64,000 nt of DNA, taken from assembly GCA_017312345.1 (NCBI GenBank), contig BLAA01000001.1, forward strand, positions 2,108,001-2,172,000, read 5' to 3'. Origin of the DNA: Candidatus Denitrolinea symbiosum (lineage in GTDB: Bacteria; Chloroflexota; Anaerolineae; Anaerolineales; Villigracilaceae). The notes beneath the pieces were generated by a model. It did no database searches, had not been told where the DNA came from, and saw nothing but the letters and a program-made list of their open reading frames with translations. The position numbers and the translations under genes are program-made. Positions 47,846 to 56,319 of this stretch are shown here, one piece after another. Numbering within the stretch: the stretch's first letter is position 1; each line of letters starts with the position of its first letter.

Positions 47846-50818
47846 TTATTTCGAGCGGAGCGCCTTCCACACTTTCTCGGGCGTGATCGGGTTGTCGTCC
47901 ACGTCCACGCCGACCGCGTCGAAGACCGCGTTGCCCACCGCGGGCGCGACGCCGTCCATCGGGATCTCCGCCACCGCCTTGACGCCAAACGGGTGCGTCG
48001 GCTCGAAGGTCTCCACGAAGATGGTCTCCAGTTCGGGCATCTCGTCGGCGCGGAAGACGTGGTAGCGGTCGAGGTCGCGTTCGAGGGCGCGTCCCTTTTC
48101 GTCGTAGCGCATCTCCTCGCAGACCGCGTAGCCGAGGGCCTGAGTCATGCCGCCTTCGATCTGTCCCGAGGCGGTGAGCGGGTTGACGATCACGCCCGAG
48201 TCCACCGCCATGACGAGTTTGTCCACGGTGACCGCGCCGGTCTCGGTGTCCACGGTCACTTCGGCGAACTGGGCCGCGAACGGCGGCGGCGAGGACGGCG
48301 AGACGTGCGAAGCCACGCCCATGATCTGTTCCTGCTCGCTTCTGTGCAGCGTGTCCAGCGCGACCTCGGCGAGCGAGACCGATTTCCCGTCCGGCGCGAC
48401 CGCCTGGCGATTCGCCAGTCGGATGTTCGACGGCTCGGATTCTCCCAGCATCTTCGCGGCGCGGATTTTGATCCGCTCGGCGCAGATTTGCGCGGCTTTG
48501 GTCGCGGCCGCGCCGGAGATGTAGGTTGTCGAGGACGCGTACGCGCCCTTGTCGAATGGCGTGAAGTCTGTGTCGGATGAGTAGCAGATGATGTCGTCCA
48601 CCGGCACGCCCAACACTTCGGCGGCCATCTGCGCCAGGACGGTGTCCGAGCCGGTGCCGAGGTCGGTCGCGCCGACGAGGAGATTGAAGGAGCCGTCGTC
48701 GTTCATCTTGATGGACGCGCCGCCCATGTCGAGGTAGGGAATGGCTGTGCCTTGCATGACGAGCGCGACGCCGATGCCTTTGCGTTTCGCGTTCGACGTT
48801 CCATGCCCGGCGTTGCGCCAGGACTCGTTTCCAAATTTGTCGTCCCAGCCGATCGCGGCGCGGCCCTGCGCGACGCATTGTTCCAGTCCAACCGTGTGGA
48901 TGATCTCGGGACGCGGCTCGCGGCCCTCGTTCCACGCCGTGCTGAAGGGATGGAATTCGCCCGGCCGAATCACGTTCTTCAGGCGGAACTCGATGGGGTC
49001 GAAGTCCATCGCCCGCGCGATTTTTTCCAAATGGCGGTCGAGCGGCCAATAGCCCTGCGGGACGCCGTAACCGCGGAACGCGCCCGCGGGCGGGGTGTTG
49101 GTGTAGACCACGTCGGCGTAGAAGCGGATGTTCGGCGATTTGCGATATTCGCCGTCGCCGACGTACAACGCCATGGCTTTGTGGCCGGTGTTGCCGGTTA
49201 CGGTCAACGCGTGGCAGCCGTACGCGCCCGTGTCCGAAAGCGCGTACATTTCGTTGGCGGTGATCGTCCCGTCGCGTTTCACGCCCGTCTTCATCCTGAT
49301 CCGCATGGGATGGCGCGAGCGCGCCGCGATGAATTCCTCCTCGCGCGTGTACTCGTAGATCACCGGGCGTTTGGTGGCGATGGTCAGGTGCGCGGCCACG
49401 TCCTCGATCAACACTTCCTGTTTGCCGCCGAATCCGCCGCCGATGCGCGGCTTGATCACGCGGATGCGTTTGACGGGCAGTCCCAGCACGGGGGCGAGTT
49501 GACGCCGCGCGTGGAACGGCACCTGCGTGGACGTGCGAATCACGAGGCGGTCGTCCTCGTCCCAATACGTGACGCAGACGTGCGGTTCGATCGAGACTTG
49601 CTGGACTTTCGGCACGCTGTATTCGGCTTCGAAAATTTCATCCGCTTCGGCGAATCCCTTTTCGACGTCGCCGATGTCAATGCGGATCTCGGCGGCGAGA
49701 TTTTTCTCTGGATGCGAATCGGCGAAGTTGACGTACTCCGGCTCGTCGTGGATTCGCGTCGGGCTGGTCATCGCCTCGCGCGAATCCAGGATGGCGGGCA
49801 GGATCTCATATTCGACTTCGATCAACGCCAGCGCCTGCTCCGCGATCCCCGGCGTCTCCGCCGCGACGAACGCAACGCGGTCGCCCACGAAGCGGACTTT
49901 GTTGTCCAGCGAGAACGAGTCCAGCGGACCGGGGATCGGGTCGGACTGCCCCGCGGTGGAGTAGACGACGCGCGGGATGTCCTGCCAGGTCAATACCGCC
50001 GCGACCCCTTCAAGTTCACGCGCGCGGCGAGCGTCTATCCGCTTGATGCGGGCGTGGGCGTGCGGCGAGTGCAACACTTTGGCGTGGAGCAGTCCGCGCT
50101 TTTCGAGGTCCGCGGCGAAGGCGGGTTTGCCCTGCACCAACTTGACCGCGTCCACTTTGATCTCGGGCTTGCCGACGGTCTGCCAGGTTTTCGACTCGGG
50201 CGTGACGACGACTCTGGGTTTGGTCAGCAGGACGGTGGCTGAGTCGGTCGGCAAATCGGCGTTTGGCAGGTCGGCAGTCGGCAGGTTGGTGGATTGATCG
50301 CCCCAACTCACCAGGTCCCAATTCACGGGTTCTTCGCCGCGCATGACCGCCGCCGCTTTCAACACGGCTTGCACGGGTTTGAGATAGCCCGTACAGCGGC
50401 ACAGCACGCCCGAAATCGCCTCGCGGACTTCATCCTCGGTGGGATTCGGATTCCTGTCGAGCAGCGACTTCGCGGCGAGGATTTGCGCGGGCGTGCAATA
50501 TCCGCATTGGATCGCGCCGTTTTCGACGAAGGCTTTCTGCAGGGGATGAAGCCCGTCGGTGAGTTTCCAGCCCTGTTCGGGATGCTCGCCGAGCGCTTCG
50601 ATGGTGGCGACCTTGTGACCTTCGGCTTGCGCGGCCAGCATGGATCCCGCGTTGACGGGGCGTCCATCCAGCAGGACGGTGTCCGAACCGCTCAAGCCGT
50701 GTTCGTCGCCGAATTTCACACCGTGGAAGCCGAGTCCGCGCAGGGCGGAGAGGAGTGTGGTATGGACGGGCGCTTCGATTTCGTGGTCAACGCCGTTGAT
50801 ATGGAGAGTGAGGTTCAT
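47846..50818 (-). CDS. Xanthine-dehydrogenase-family molybdenum hydroxylase, fused Fe-S and Mo subunits
   Basis: A 990-aa protein. Residues 1-160 match the small [2Fe-2S] subunit, with the second cluster intact (C105, C108, C140 and C142 in QCGYCTPAQI and VLCRCTGY). The four cysteines of the N-terminal cluster are gone: the block that normally reads GCGEGECGAC is GDEHGLSGSD. The rest is the Mo-pterin subunit (VGKPEIKVDAVKLVQGKPAF, RPRIGGGFGGK-like IGGGFGGKQEVLIED, and GVKAVAEIPMDG with the expected catalytic Glu). The substrate is unknown. Start 50818 overlaps the FAD subunit stop (ATGA). Extensions upstream overlap that gene and are rejected. Confidence 0.88.
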   Translation of the reverse strand: MNLTLHINGVDHEIEAPVHTTLLSALRGLGFHGVKFGDEHGLSGSDTVLLDGRPVNAGSMLAAQAEGHKVATIEALGEHPEQGWKLTDGLHPLQKAFVENGAIQCGYCTPAQILAAKSLLDRNPNPTEDEVREAISGVLCRCTGYLKPVQAVLKAAAVMRGEEPVNWDLVSWGDQSTNLPTADLPNADLPTDSATVLLTKPRVVVTPESKTWQTVGKPEIKVDAVKLVQGKPAFAADLEKRGLLHAKVLHSPHAHARIKRIDARRARELEGVAAVLTWQDIPRVVYSTAGQSDPIPGPLDSFSLDNKVRFVGDRVAFVAAETPGIAEQALALIEVEYEILPAILDSREAMTSPTRIHDEPEYVNFADSHPEKNLAAEIRIDIGDVEKGFAEADEIFEAEYSVPKVQQVSIEPHVCVTYWDEDDRLVIRTSTQVPFHARRQLAPVLGLPVKRIRVIKPRIGGGFGGKQEVLIEDVAAHLTIATKRPVIYEYTREEEFIAARSRHPMRIRMKTGVKRDGTITANEMYALSDTGAYGCHALTVTGNTGHKAMALYVGDGEYRKSPNIRFYADVVYTNTPPAGAFRGYGVPQGYWPLDRHLEKIARAMDFDPIEFRLKNVIRPGEFHPFSTAWNEGREPRPEIIHTVGLEQCVAQGRAAIGWDDKFGNESWRNAGHGTSNAKRKGIGVALVMQGTAIPYLDMGGASIKMNDDGSFNLLVGATDLGTGSDTVLAQMAAEVLGVPVDDIICYSSDTDFTPFDKGAYASSTTYISGAAATKAAQICAERIKIRAAKMLGESEPSNIRLANRQAVAPDGKSVSLAEVALDTLHRSEQEQIMGVASHVSPSSPPPFAAQFAEVTVDTETGAVTVDKLVMAVDSGVIVNPLTASGQIEGGMTQALGYAVCEEMRYDEKGRALERDLDRYHVFRADEMPELETIFVETFEPTHPFGVKAVAEIPMDGVAPAVGNAVFDAVGVDVDDNPITPEKVWKALRSK

Positions 50819-51555
50819 TGCGCGATTCCTTCCAGGCATCGTTTCGCCAATGTCGCGGCCGCATCCTGGCGATATGCCGCGCTGGCCCATTCGTCCGCCG
50901 CTTCGTGACAGGCGTTGCGGGCCGCGGTTCCGACGCCGCCGAATTCGGCCCCGTCCAGCGCGAGGCAGGGAGATTTGCCCCAGCCGCCGACCGCGAGACG
51001 CGTCCGCGCGGGACCCCATTGGGCGAGGCCCGCGCAGACGATGGGTTTGTCGGACGGCGTCCGCGCCGCGTATTCGAACGCGAATTTGGCGTGAAGAGGG
51101 ATTGCGATCTGGACGATGAGTCCGCGCGGGCGCAACGGCAGGAATTCGCCGACGCCGATCTCGGACGGTTGCTTGCCGGCGATAGCGACCTTCGCGTCCA
51201 GAGCCAGGAGCGCGCAGGCAAAGGGAGAGCGTCCGTCGCTCGCGACCAGCGTCCCGGCGGCTGTCGCGGCGTTGCGGATGTTGAGCGGCGCTTCGAGTTT
51301 GAGCGCGGTCTTCAACGCGGGCGGACAATGTTCCGATTCGAGCAGGGCTTGCAGCGTGCAGGCCGCGCCGATTTCCAGTTCGTTGCCTTTCACGCGGAGC
51401 GAGTCCAGGCCGAGGAGTTGGAGATCGACGACGGAGACAGAGTCCGCTTGCGGGTGGGAAAGAAGCGTCCCGCCGCCGAGCGGAACGACGTCGGGTTGCG
51501 CGAGAAGCGTCAGGGCTTCGTCCAAAGTTTGGGGGCGGTGATAAGTTGTGATCAT
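50815..51555 (-). CDS. FAD-binding subunit of the molybdenum hydroxylase
   Basis: A 246-aa protein of the CoxM/XdhB type. The FAD-binding loops are VVPLGGGTLL and RNAATAAGTLVASDG; the SPFACALLALDAKV that follows is also typical. The C-terminal CO-dehydrogenase flavoprotein domain is short and lacks the usual Fe-S-contact Cys pattern. Electrons would pass from molybdenum to FAD through the remaining cluster. GGAGG lies 6 nt before ATG 51555, and TATAAT lies about 12 nt further upstream. The start of the large subunit overlaps the stop. Confidence 0.85.
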   Translation of the reverse strand: MITTYHRPQTLDEALTLLAQPDVVPLGGGTLLSHPQADSVSVVDLQLLGLDSLRVKGNELEIGAACTLQALLESEHCPPALKTALKLEAPLNIRNAATAAGTLVASDGRSPFACALLALDAKVAIAGKQPSEIGVGEFLPLRPRGLIVQIAIPLHAKFAFEYAARTPSDKPIVCAGLAQWGPARTRLAVGGWGKSPCLALDGAEFGGVGTAARNACHEAADEWASAAYRQDAAATLAKRCLEGIAQ

Positions 51556-51630
51556 ATTGACCTCCGCCCTTATTATAAAGTAGGTCACGCTTTCGCGTGA
51601 CCTACTTGAGGGTTGGCGCCCAACCTGCTT

Positions 51631-54138
51631 TTACCCGGGCGGAGTGTACGGCGCGCGCTCGGGCAGAAGGTGTGGCCGTTGGAGCGCCTGCACGAGGATG
51701 TAGAACGCCGTCCCGTCGCTGTAGTGACCGGTGAACATCCAGGCGGGTTGCAGATAAAGTTGGTCGGGCGCGTACTCGCCGACGTGGTAGCGCGGGTCGG
51801 GTATGTAGTAGACGAGTTCGACGCGCTCGAAGATGAGCGTGGGCGGGGTGTAGGGAACCTCCGTCGCCTCGTCCACGACGTAAACCTGGTCTGCCGAAAT
51901 TTGCAGTTCCCGCGCCTCGCCGTCGCCGGGATTGATCGCCATCGCCGCGGAGAAGACCCGCACGGCGGGATAGCCGCCGAACGATTCGTCGGGGACGATC
52001 AAGCCTTCGATCAACACCTCATCACCGAGATTGCCAACTGTTGAGCCATCCACGCCGCCGCCCGGGTTGAACTGCACGTACGTTTTGCCGTCGTCTGCGG
52101 TGAAGAGCGTGGCGGGCTGGCCGTTGAGCGTGACGGGCGTCTGCTTGCCGCGCAGGATTTGGAATTGCAGGCCGGGGAAGGGAATCTCGTAACGCTCGAC
52201 CTTCAGGACGACCTGTCCTTCTTGCGATTCGATGCTTCCCCAAACATCCACAGGGCGGCCCTGGTAGGCTTGCAGGGCCTCCAGGTTTTCGCCTTCGAGC
52301 GGCAGTGAGGGGTAAACCGCGTTGTCGTTGATGAAGCCGTAGTCCACGCGCTGGCTGCCGTCCGCCTGTTTGTAGATGGTGATGGAAAGGTAGCCGCGCA
52401 TCCCTTCCACTTTTTGCGGGAGCGATGAAGCGGACGCGGGGATGATCAGCGTTTGGTCAATGGTCAGGGTGGAGCAATCGGCTGGCAGGTCGTTCGCCGC
52501 GAGCAGTTCATCCACTGAGACGCCAAGTTTGTACGCGATGCTCAGGCAGGTGTCTCCCGCGACGACAGTGTACGTGGAAGGTCCACCTCCACCGCCTCCT
52601 CCTCCACCACCGCCGCCTCCCATCGGCGCGGGCGTGGGGAAGGGGACGGGAGCGCCGGTGAGGTTGAGTTTGTAGAATCCCAGTCCGCCTCCGCCGCCAC
52701 CGCCTCTGCCCTGTACGTTGCGGAGGTCAATAGATTTCCAGTCGAAAGTGTCGCCGAGACGCACGCCGACGACGAAAACACTGTCCAGCGGCAGGGGAAG
52801 GTCGGACGCGTCGGGCAGGACGAGAATCTCGTCGTCCATCGTGTTCAAGATGACTTGTCCGTTTTGCAGGCTGATCGCGCCGAGCAAGCCGTCTTCATTG
52901 CCTTCATAGACTTTCCACGATTCGAGTTCGAATGTCCGCACGCCGTTTGCTTCGTGGAATTGACCAGTCGCCGCGACGAAGGTATTGTCGAATTGGGCGG
53001 GAATATCGGCGGTGTTGCCGGTCACTGTGTAACCGTCCAATGTGACGAACGGCGCGCCGCCCTCCGCAGAGCGGATCGAGTTCAGGTAGCCGTAGAGGGT
53101 GAGGGTCGCGTCAAGCTGACGCGCCCGCCGCCAGGTCTGGATGGGCGTGTTAGGCGAGATCATGCCCTCGATCATGCCGGTCGTCTGCGCGGGGTCAGAC
53201 ATATTTTCTGGATGAAGGAACAGTTGAAAGGCTGTCTCCGCGCTGATAATCCCATATTGGCCGATGGCTTCATAGCGCGGGAGGCTGCCGTCCACGTAAT
53301 AAATACCCTGTTCATCCAATTGGAAAAGCAAGCCCGCGCACTTGAAGTGTTCGTAGCAGATGATATTTCCATCGGGTGTGAGCGGCGCGGCGATATATCC
53401 GCCGTAGAGCGGGCTTGGATGGATCTCATAGGCAAAGTCGAATCCGTGAGACTGCATGAATTCGTCAATCACCGTCTCGGCGTTCGCGGGCGGAGCGCTG
53501 TTGTTGATGGCCGCGACGTAACGCGGATAATCGGGATAGTATTGAAAATACTGGTCTGAGCGGACGTGAAGCCGCTGGTTGCCGTCCACAACCAGGAAAT
53601 CCCTTTCAAGCGGCAGGGTCGCGGTTTCGCCGTTCACCTTGTAGATTGCGCCGTTCATGCCGAATCGCGCTGCCAGCGCGCGGGCGTCCTCCAGCGTTGC
53701 GTGACGATCCGTCTGGTAGTTGTAAACCGCCGCTTCTGCGGGCAAGGAGGGCAATTCCGTCTGCAAATAAACGGTCATCCCGTGGCGGTCATAGGCTTTG
53801 CCGTCGGGCTGGTTTACGGTCGCTTGCACGGCGATCGGTTTCGGCGTTGGAACGAGCGTGGGCGTGCCGACCCCTGCGGGCTGTGGCGGGATCGGCGCGA
53901 GGTTGCGGATGCCCCAATAGAACAGGAGCGCCAGCGTCGCAAGCGCGACCGTCCAGCCGAGGGTGGGCAGGAAATTGCGAAACGACGGAAGCGCGAATCC
54001 GCGTTTGGGTTTGTGCGCGGCCTTGAGTTTGGACTCGAGTTCGGCCGCGAAGATCGGGTTGGGTTGGATGGAATTCGCGACGCGCTCCAGTTTTTTCTGC
54101 ATGGCGTCATCGCGGGGATTTAAAGGTTCGTAAGTCAT
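51631..54138 (-). CDS. Membrane-anchored LysM protein, probable sigma-factor partner
   Basis: An 835-aa protein. Residues 1-55 are cytoplasmic and basic (DDAMQKKLERVANSIQP). One membrane helix follows at about 58-77 (LGWTVALATLALLFYWGI), then a long extracytoplasmic part with a Gly-rich tract of 13 glycines before a LysM domain (YTVVAGDTCLSIAYKLGVS). The C-terminus contains OB-like repeats (GQPATLFTADDGKTYVQF). The ATG overlaps the stop of the ECF sigma gene (ATGA), and the topology is that of an anti-sigma factor with an external sensor, though no known anti-sigma motif is visible. Role inferred. Confidence 0.75.
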   Translation of the reverse strand: MTYEPLNPRDDAMQKKLERVANSIQPNPIFAAELESKLKAAHKPKRGFALPSFRNFLPTLGWTVALATLALLFYWGIRNLAPIPPQPAGVGTPTLVPTPKPIAVQATVNQPDGKAYDRHGMTVYLQTELPSLPAEAAVYNYQTDRHATLEDARALAARFGMNGAIYKVNGETATLPLERDFLVVDGNQRLHVRSDQYFQYYPDYPRYVAAINNSAPPANAETVIDEFMQSHGFDFAYEIHPSPLYGGYIAAPLTPDGNIICYEHFKCAGLLFQLDEQGIYYVDGSLPRYEAIGQYGIISAETAFQLFLHPENMSDPAQTTGMIEGMISPNTPIQTWRRARQLDATLTLYGYLNSIRSAEGGAPFVTLDGYTVTGNTADIPAQFDNTFVAATGQFHEANGVRTFELESWKVYEGNEDGLLGAISLQNGQVILNTMDDEILVLPDASDLPLPLDSVFVVGVRLGDTFDWKSIDLRNVQGRGGGGGGGLGFYKLNLTGAPVPFPTPAPMGGGGGGGGGGGGGPSTYTVVAGDTCLSIAYKLGVSVDELLAANDLPADCSTLTIDQTLIIPASASSLPQKVEGMRGYLSITIYKQADGSQRVDYGFINDNAVYPSLPLEGENLEALQAYQGRPVDVWGSIESQEGQVVLKVERYEIPFPGLQFQILRGKQTPVTLNGQPATLFTADDGKTYVQFNPGGGVDGSTVGNLGDEVLIEGLIVPDESFGGYPAVRVFSAAMAINPGDGEARELQISADQVYVVDEATEVPYTPPTLIFERVELVYYIPDPRYHVGEYAPDQLYLQPAWMFTGHYSDGTAFYILVQALQRPHLLPERAPYTPPG

Positions 54139-54710
54139 TGTTCCACCTCCAGCGCGAGGGAGGTTCGCTCGCGCAGGTCTTGCAAGCCGCGCGAGACAAG
54201 CATTTTGACGGCGGCTTCGCTTTTGCCGAGCGTTTGCGCGGCTTCGGCATACGTCAAACCGCCGAAGTGGATCAGCACGACAGCCTCGGCGCGTTCGTGA
54301 CTGATCTGACGCAGCGCCCGCGCCGTCGCTTCGATCTGGATGCGCGTCAGCGCGGACTTGTCGGTGGGCGCGCCGGCCGCGGGCAGGTTCAGCGCGGCTT
54401 CGAGCGGAACCTCGTGATGGCGCCCGCGAAAGAAGAGGGCGCGGCGTCTCGAGGCGATCCCCATCAACCAGGCCGCGAAGACGCCCTCCCCGCGGTAGGA
54501 ATGGATCCCCTCCAGCGCGGCGAGGAAGGTTTGCGAGGTCAGGTCTTCCGCGTCTTTGACGTTCCCCGTGTGCGCCATGTGATAGCGATAGACGCGCGTC
54601 ACGTGACGGCGGTAAAGTTCGGCGAAGGCCTGCGCGTCGACTTGCGCGGCGCGGGCCAGTTCGAGTTCGTCCATGGGCGGGCTTTCTGCTTGCAGTATTG
54701 TGGAAACCAT
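54135..54710 (-). CDS. ECF-type RNA polymerase sigma factor
   Basis: A 191-aa sigma factor. Region 2 is FAELYRRHVTRVYRYHMAHTGNVKDAEDLTSQTFLAAL, with the TSQTF segment of region 2.4. Region 4 is ALRQISHERAEAVVLIHFGGLTYAEAAQTLGKSEAAVKMLVSRGLQDLR. AGGAGG lies 3 nt before the ATG. The following membrane LysM gene overlaps its stop by 4 nt, the usual layout of a sigma/anti-sigma pair that senses an envelope signal. Confidence 0.9.
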   Translation of the reverse strand: MVSTILQAESPPMDELELARAAQVDAQAFAELYRRHVTRVYRYHMAHTGNVKDAEDLTSQTFLAALEGIHSYRGEGVFAAWLMGIASRRRALFFRGRHHEVPLEAALNLPAAGAPTDKSALTRIQIEATARALRQISHERAEAVVLIHFGGLTYAEAAQTLGKSEAAVKMLVSRGLQDLRERTSLALEVEQ

Positions 54711-54775
54711 AAGCCTCCTGTGTGAATTGCGCGCGTTAACATGTTACAGGAGGCAGGGAAAGGTAACAGGGAAAA

Positions 54776-55243
54776 TCAGTCGGGATAGACCTTCCAGCCC
54801 AGCCGTTCGAGGTCTTCGGCGGGAGGCTGTTCGGGCAAGTTGACGAGGATGGCGGCGGCCTCGGCCAGCAGTTCCCCGTCCGCGTCGTAGATGGCGGCTG
54901 TCGCCTCGGCGGTCCAGCGCATCCGCTTGACGCGCCGACCGACGATCTTGAGCGGCTGTCCCACTGGAACTTTCTTCTTGTATTTCACCTTCAACTCGGC
55001 GGTGTACATGAATTGCGAGGCAGCCGCGTCGGTTCCCATGAACGAACGGCCGGTCGCTTCGTCGAGGATGGCGGCGGTGATGCCCCCGTGCAAAATGCCC
55101 GGATAGCCCTGGTAATTTTCGGGCGCGGTATATTCGGCGGTCACTTCGCCGGGCGCGGTCTCGTAAAAGTGCATGTGCAGCCCGATGGGATTTTCAAGTC
55201 CGCACACGAAGCATTGCAGGGAATTGGGTTGTTTGGTTTTCAT
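54776..55243 (-). CDS. PaaI-type hotdog-fold thioesterase
   Basis: A 155-aa protein with the hotdog fold. The helix motif GILHGGITAAILDEATGRS contains the HGG signature of PaaI-like thioesterases, and ELKVKYKKKVPVGQPL is the following strand. Cys11 and Cys14 in QCFVCGLENPIG may bind metal. Acyl-CoA substrates are unknown. It stands alone between the sigma factor and a repeat-rich gap. Confidence 0.85.
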   Translation of the reverse strand: MKTKQPNSLQCFVCGLENPIGLHMHFYETAPGEVTAEYTAPENYQGYPGILHGGITAAILDEATGRSFMGTDAAASQFMYTAELKVKYKKKVPVGQPLKIVGRRVKRMRWTAEATAAIYDADGELLAEAAAILVNLPEQPPAEDLERLGWKVYPD

Positions 55244-55332
55244 GGCGATTCCTTTTGGATGCGGATTAAAGATTTACACGGAAGAAATTTTTCTGTCGCA
55301 AACACTTTAATGGCTTATCCCTGCGAGCGCTT

Positions 55333-55358
55333 CGACGCCTTTGGCGTCTCGCAATGAC
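55333..55358. repeat. REP-like hairpin with CTCGCAATGAC
   Basis: GACGCC and GGCGTC form a short hairpin directly followed by CTCGCAATGAC, the same 11-mer as near 2334 in the mdh-gltA gap. Confidence 0.55.
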
Positions 55359-55426
55359 AGCGGAACAGCGAGGATTGCAACAAAGCATCTATGAACGGGG
55401 GGCGCCCCAAACGATGGAAATTTTGA

Positions 55427-55482
55427 ATCCTGAAGTTCTATTTCGGGAAAGCCGCAAGCCGCAAGTAGAACTTGCGGAATCC
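55427..55482. repeat. Two-hairpin palindromic repeat, copy B
   Basis: GAATCC and GGAATCC bound two hairpins: CCTGAAG/TTTCGGG with loop TTCTA and CCGCAAG/CTTGCGG with loop TAGAA. The two loops are exact complements of each other. Same plan as copy A at 12159-12206, with a slightly longer centre. Confidence 0.65.
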
Positions 55483-55560
55483 TTTTCATTCATGCCAGCA
55501 AGAAGAAATTAAAAAATCCGTATGCCCGTGAAATCCGCATAATCCGTGGGCAGAGATCTT

Positions 55561-56253
55561 TTACTTCTCGGCCCAGTGGACGGCAATCGTCCCGAACATC
55601 ATGCGTTTGAAAAAGATTTTTTTGAAGCCGACGGCGGCCATCAACGCGGCGAGTCGTTCGGCGGTGACGAAATTCTCGGCGGTATCGGGCAGGTACCGGT
55701 AGGCGTCGCGCATTCCCGAGAGCAAGCCGCCGAGCGCGGGAATGACGACGTGCATGTGAACCCAGATGAACGGCGAGAGGATGTTTTTCTTCGGGCGCGT
55801 GGCGTCGAGGACGACGATCCGTCCGCCGCGCTTGAGGACGCGGTACTGCTCCGCCAGCGCCTTGTGGACGTCGGTCACGTTCCGCATCAGGAACCCCGAA
55901 ACGGCCGCGTCGAAGGACGCGTCCGCGAAGGGGAGGCGGAGCGCGTCCGCGGCGGAGAAGGGGAGACGGCCGGCGCGCTGTCCGACGCGCATCATCGCGA
56001 GGGTGAAGTCTGCCGCGACGACGCGGGCTGCGGGCTGTTGACGAAGGGCCGCGCGCGCCAGGTCGCCGGTCCCCGCTCCGATGTCCAGGAGCGAGGCGTG
56101 AGGTTTGAGTCCAGCGAGGCGAACGACGAATCGCCGCCAGCGCACGTCCTGGAATCCCGTCATTAATCGATTCATCAGGTCGTAGCGATGGGCGATGCGG
56201 GCGAACATATTTCGGACGTAGTCGGCGCGTTCCTGTCCGGCGAGTTGGGTCAT
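55561..56253 (-). CDS. menG: Demethylmenaquinone methyltransferase (UbiE/MenG)
   Basis: A 230-aa SAM-dependent C-methyltransferase that adds the 2-methyl group in menaquinone synthesis. Motif I is LLDIGAGTGDLA, and YVRNMFARIAHRYDLMNRLMTGFQDVRWRR is the UbiE/MenG N-terminal signature. VTDVHKALAEQYRVLKRGGRIVVLD and the C-terminal region (RYLPDTAENF) fit the family. It is the last of three co-directional genes with menA and the amidohydrolase-CYTH gene (66-bp gap to menA). Confidence 0.92.
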   Translation of the reverse strand: MTQLAGQERADYVRNMFARIAHRYDLMNRLMTGFQDVRWRRFVVRLAGLKPHASLLDIGAGTGDLARAALRQQPAARVVAADFTLAMMRVGQRAGRLPFSAADALRLPFADASFDAAVSGFLMRNVTDVHKALAEQYRVLKRGGRIVVLDATRPKKNILSPFIWVHMHVVIPALGGLLSGMRDAYRYLPDTAENFVTAERLAALMAAVGFKKIFFKRMMFGTIAVHWAEK

Positions 56254-56319
56254 GGGCGATTGGTATTCGGCGCTCCGCGCGAAGCGCTTACGTTTGCGGG
56301 AGGTCTGTTTGAGGTCGAA

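Larger units (their letters stand above)
55244..55560. other. 317-bp gap with repeats, no gene seen
   Basis: I see no supported reading frame here. It holds the upstream region of the thioesterase gene (minus), a GACGCC/GGCGTC hairpin with the CTCGCAATGAC motif (about 55333-55358), the two-hairpin repeat copy B, and ATCCG(C/T)-rich sequence (about 55518-55547). Confidence 0.7.

Noticed and set aside
46358..49565. Very long reading frames on the strand opposite to or shifted from the pyrophosphatase and molybdenum hydroxylase genes (740 and 873 aa)
   Set aside because: They are Arg/Gly/Asp-rich shadows of GC-rich genes, have no recognisable domains and lie fully over well-supported genes.
50818..51328. 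Extension of the molybdenum hydroxylase upstream into the FAD-subunit gene
   Set aside because: The added part is Arg-rich out-of-frame sequence; ATG 50818 overlaps the FAD-subunit stop as ATGA and begins the normal domain.
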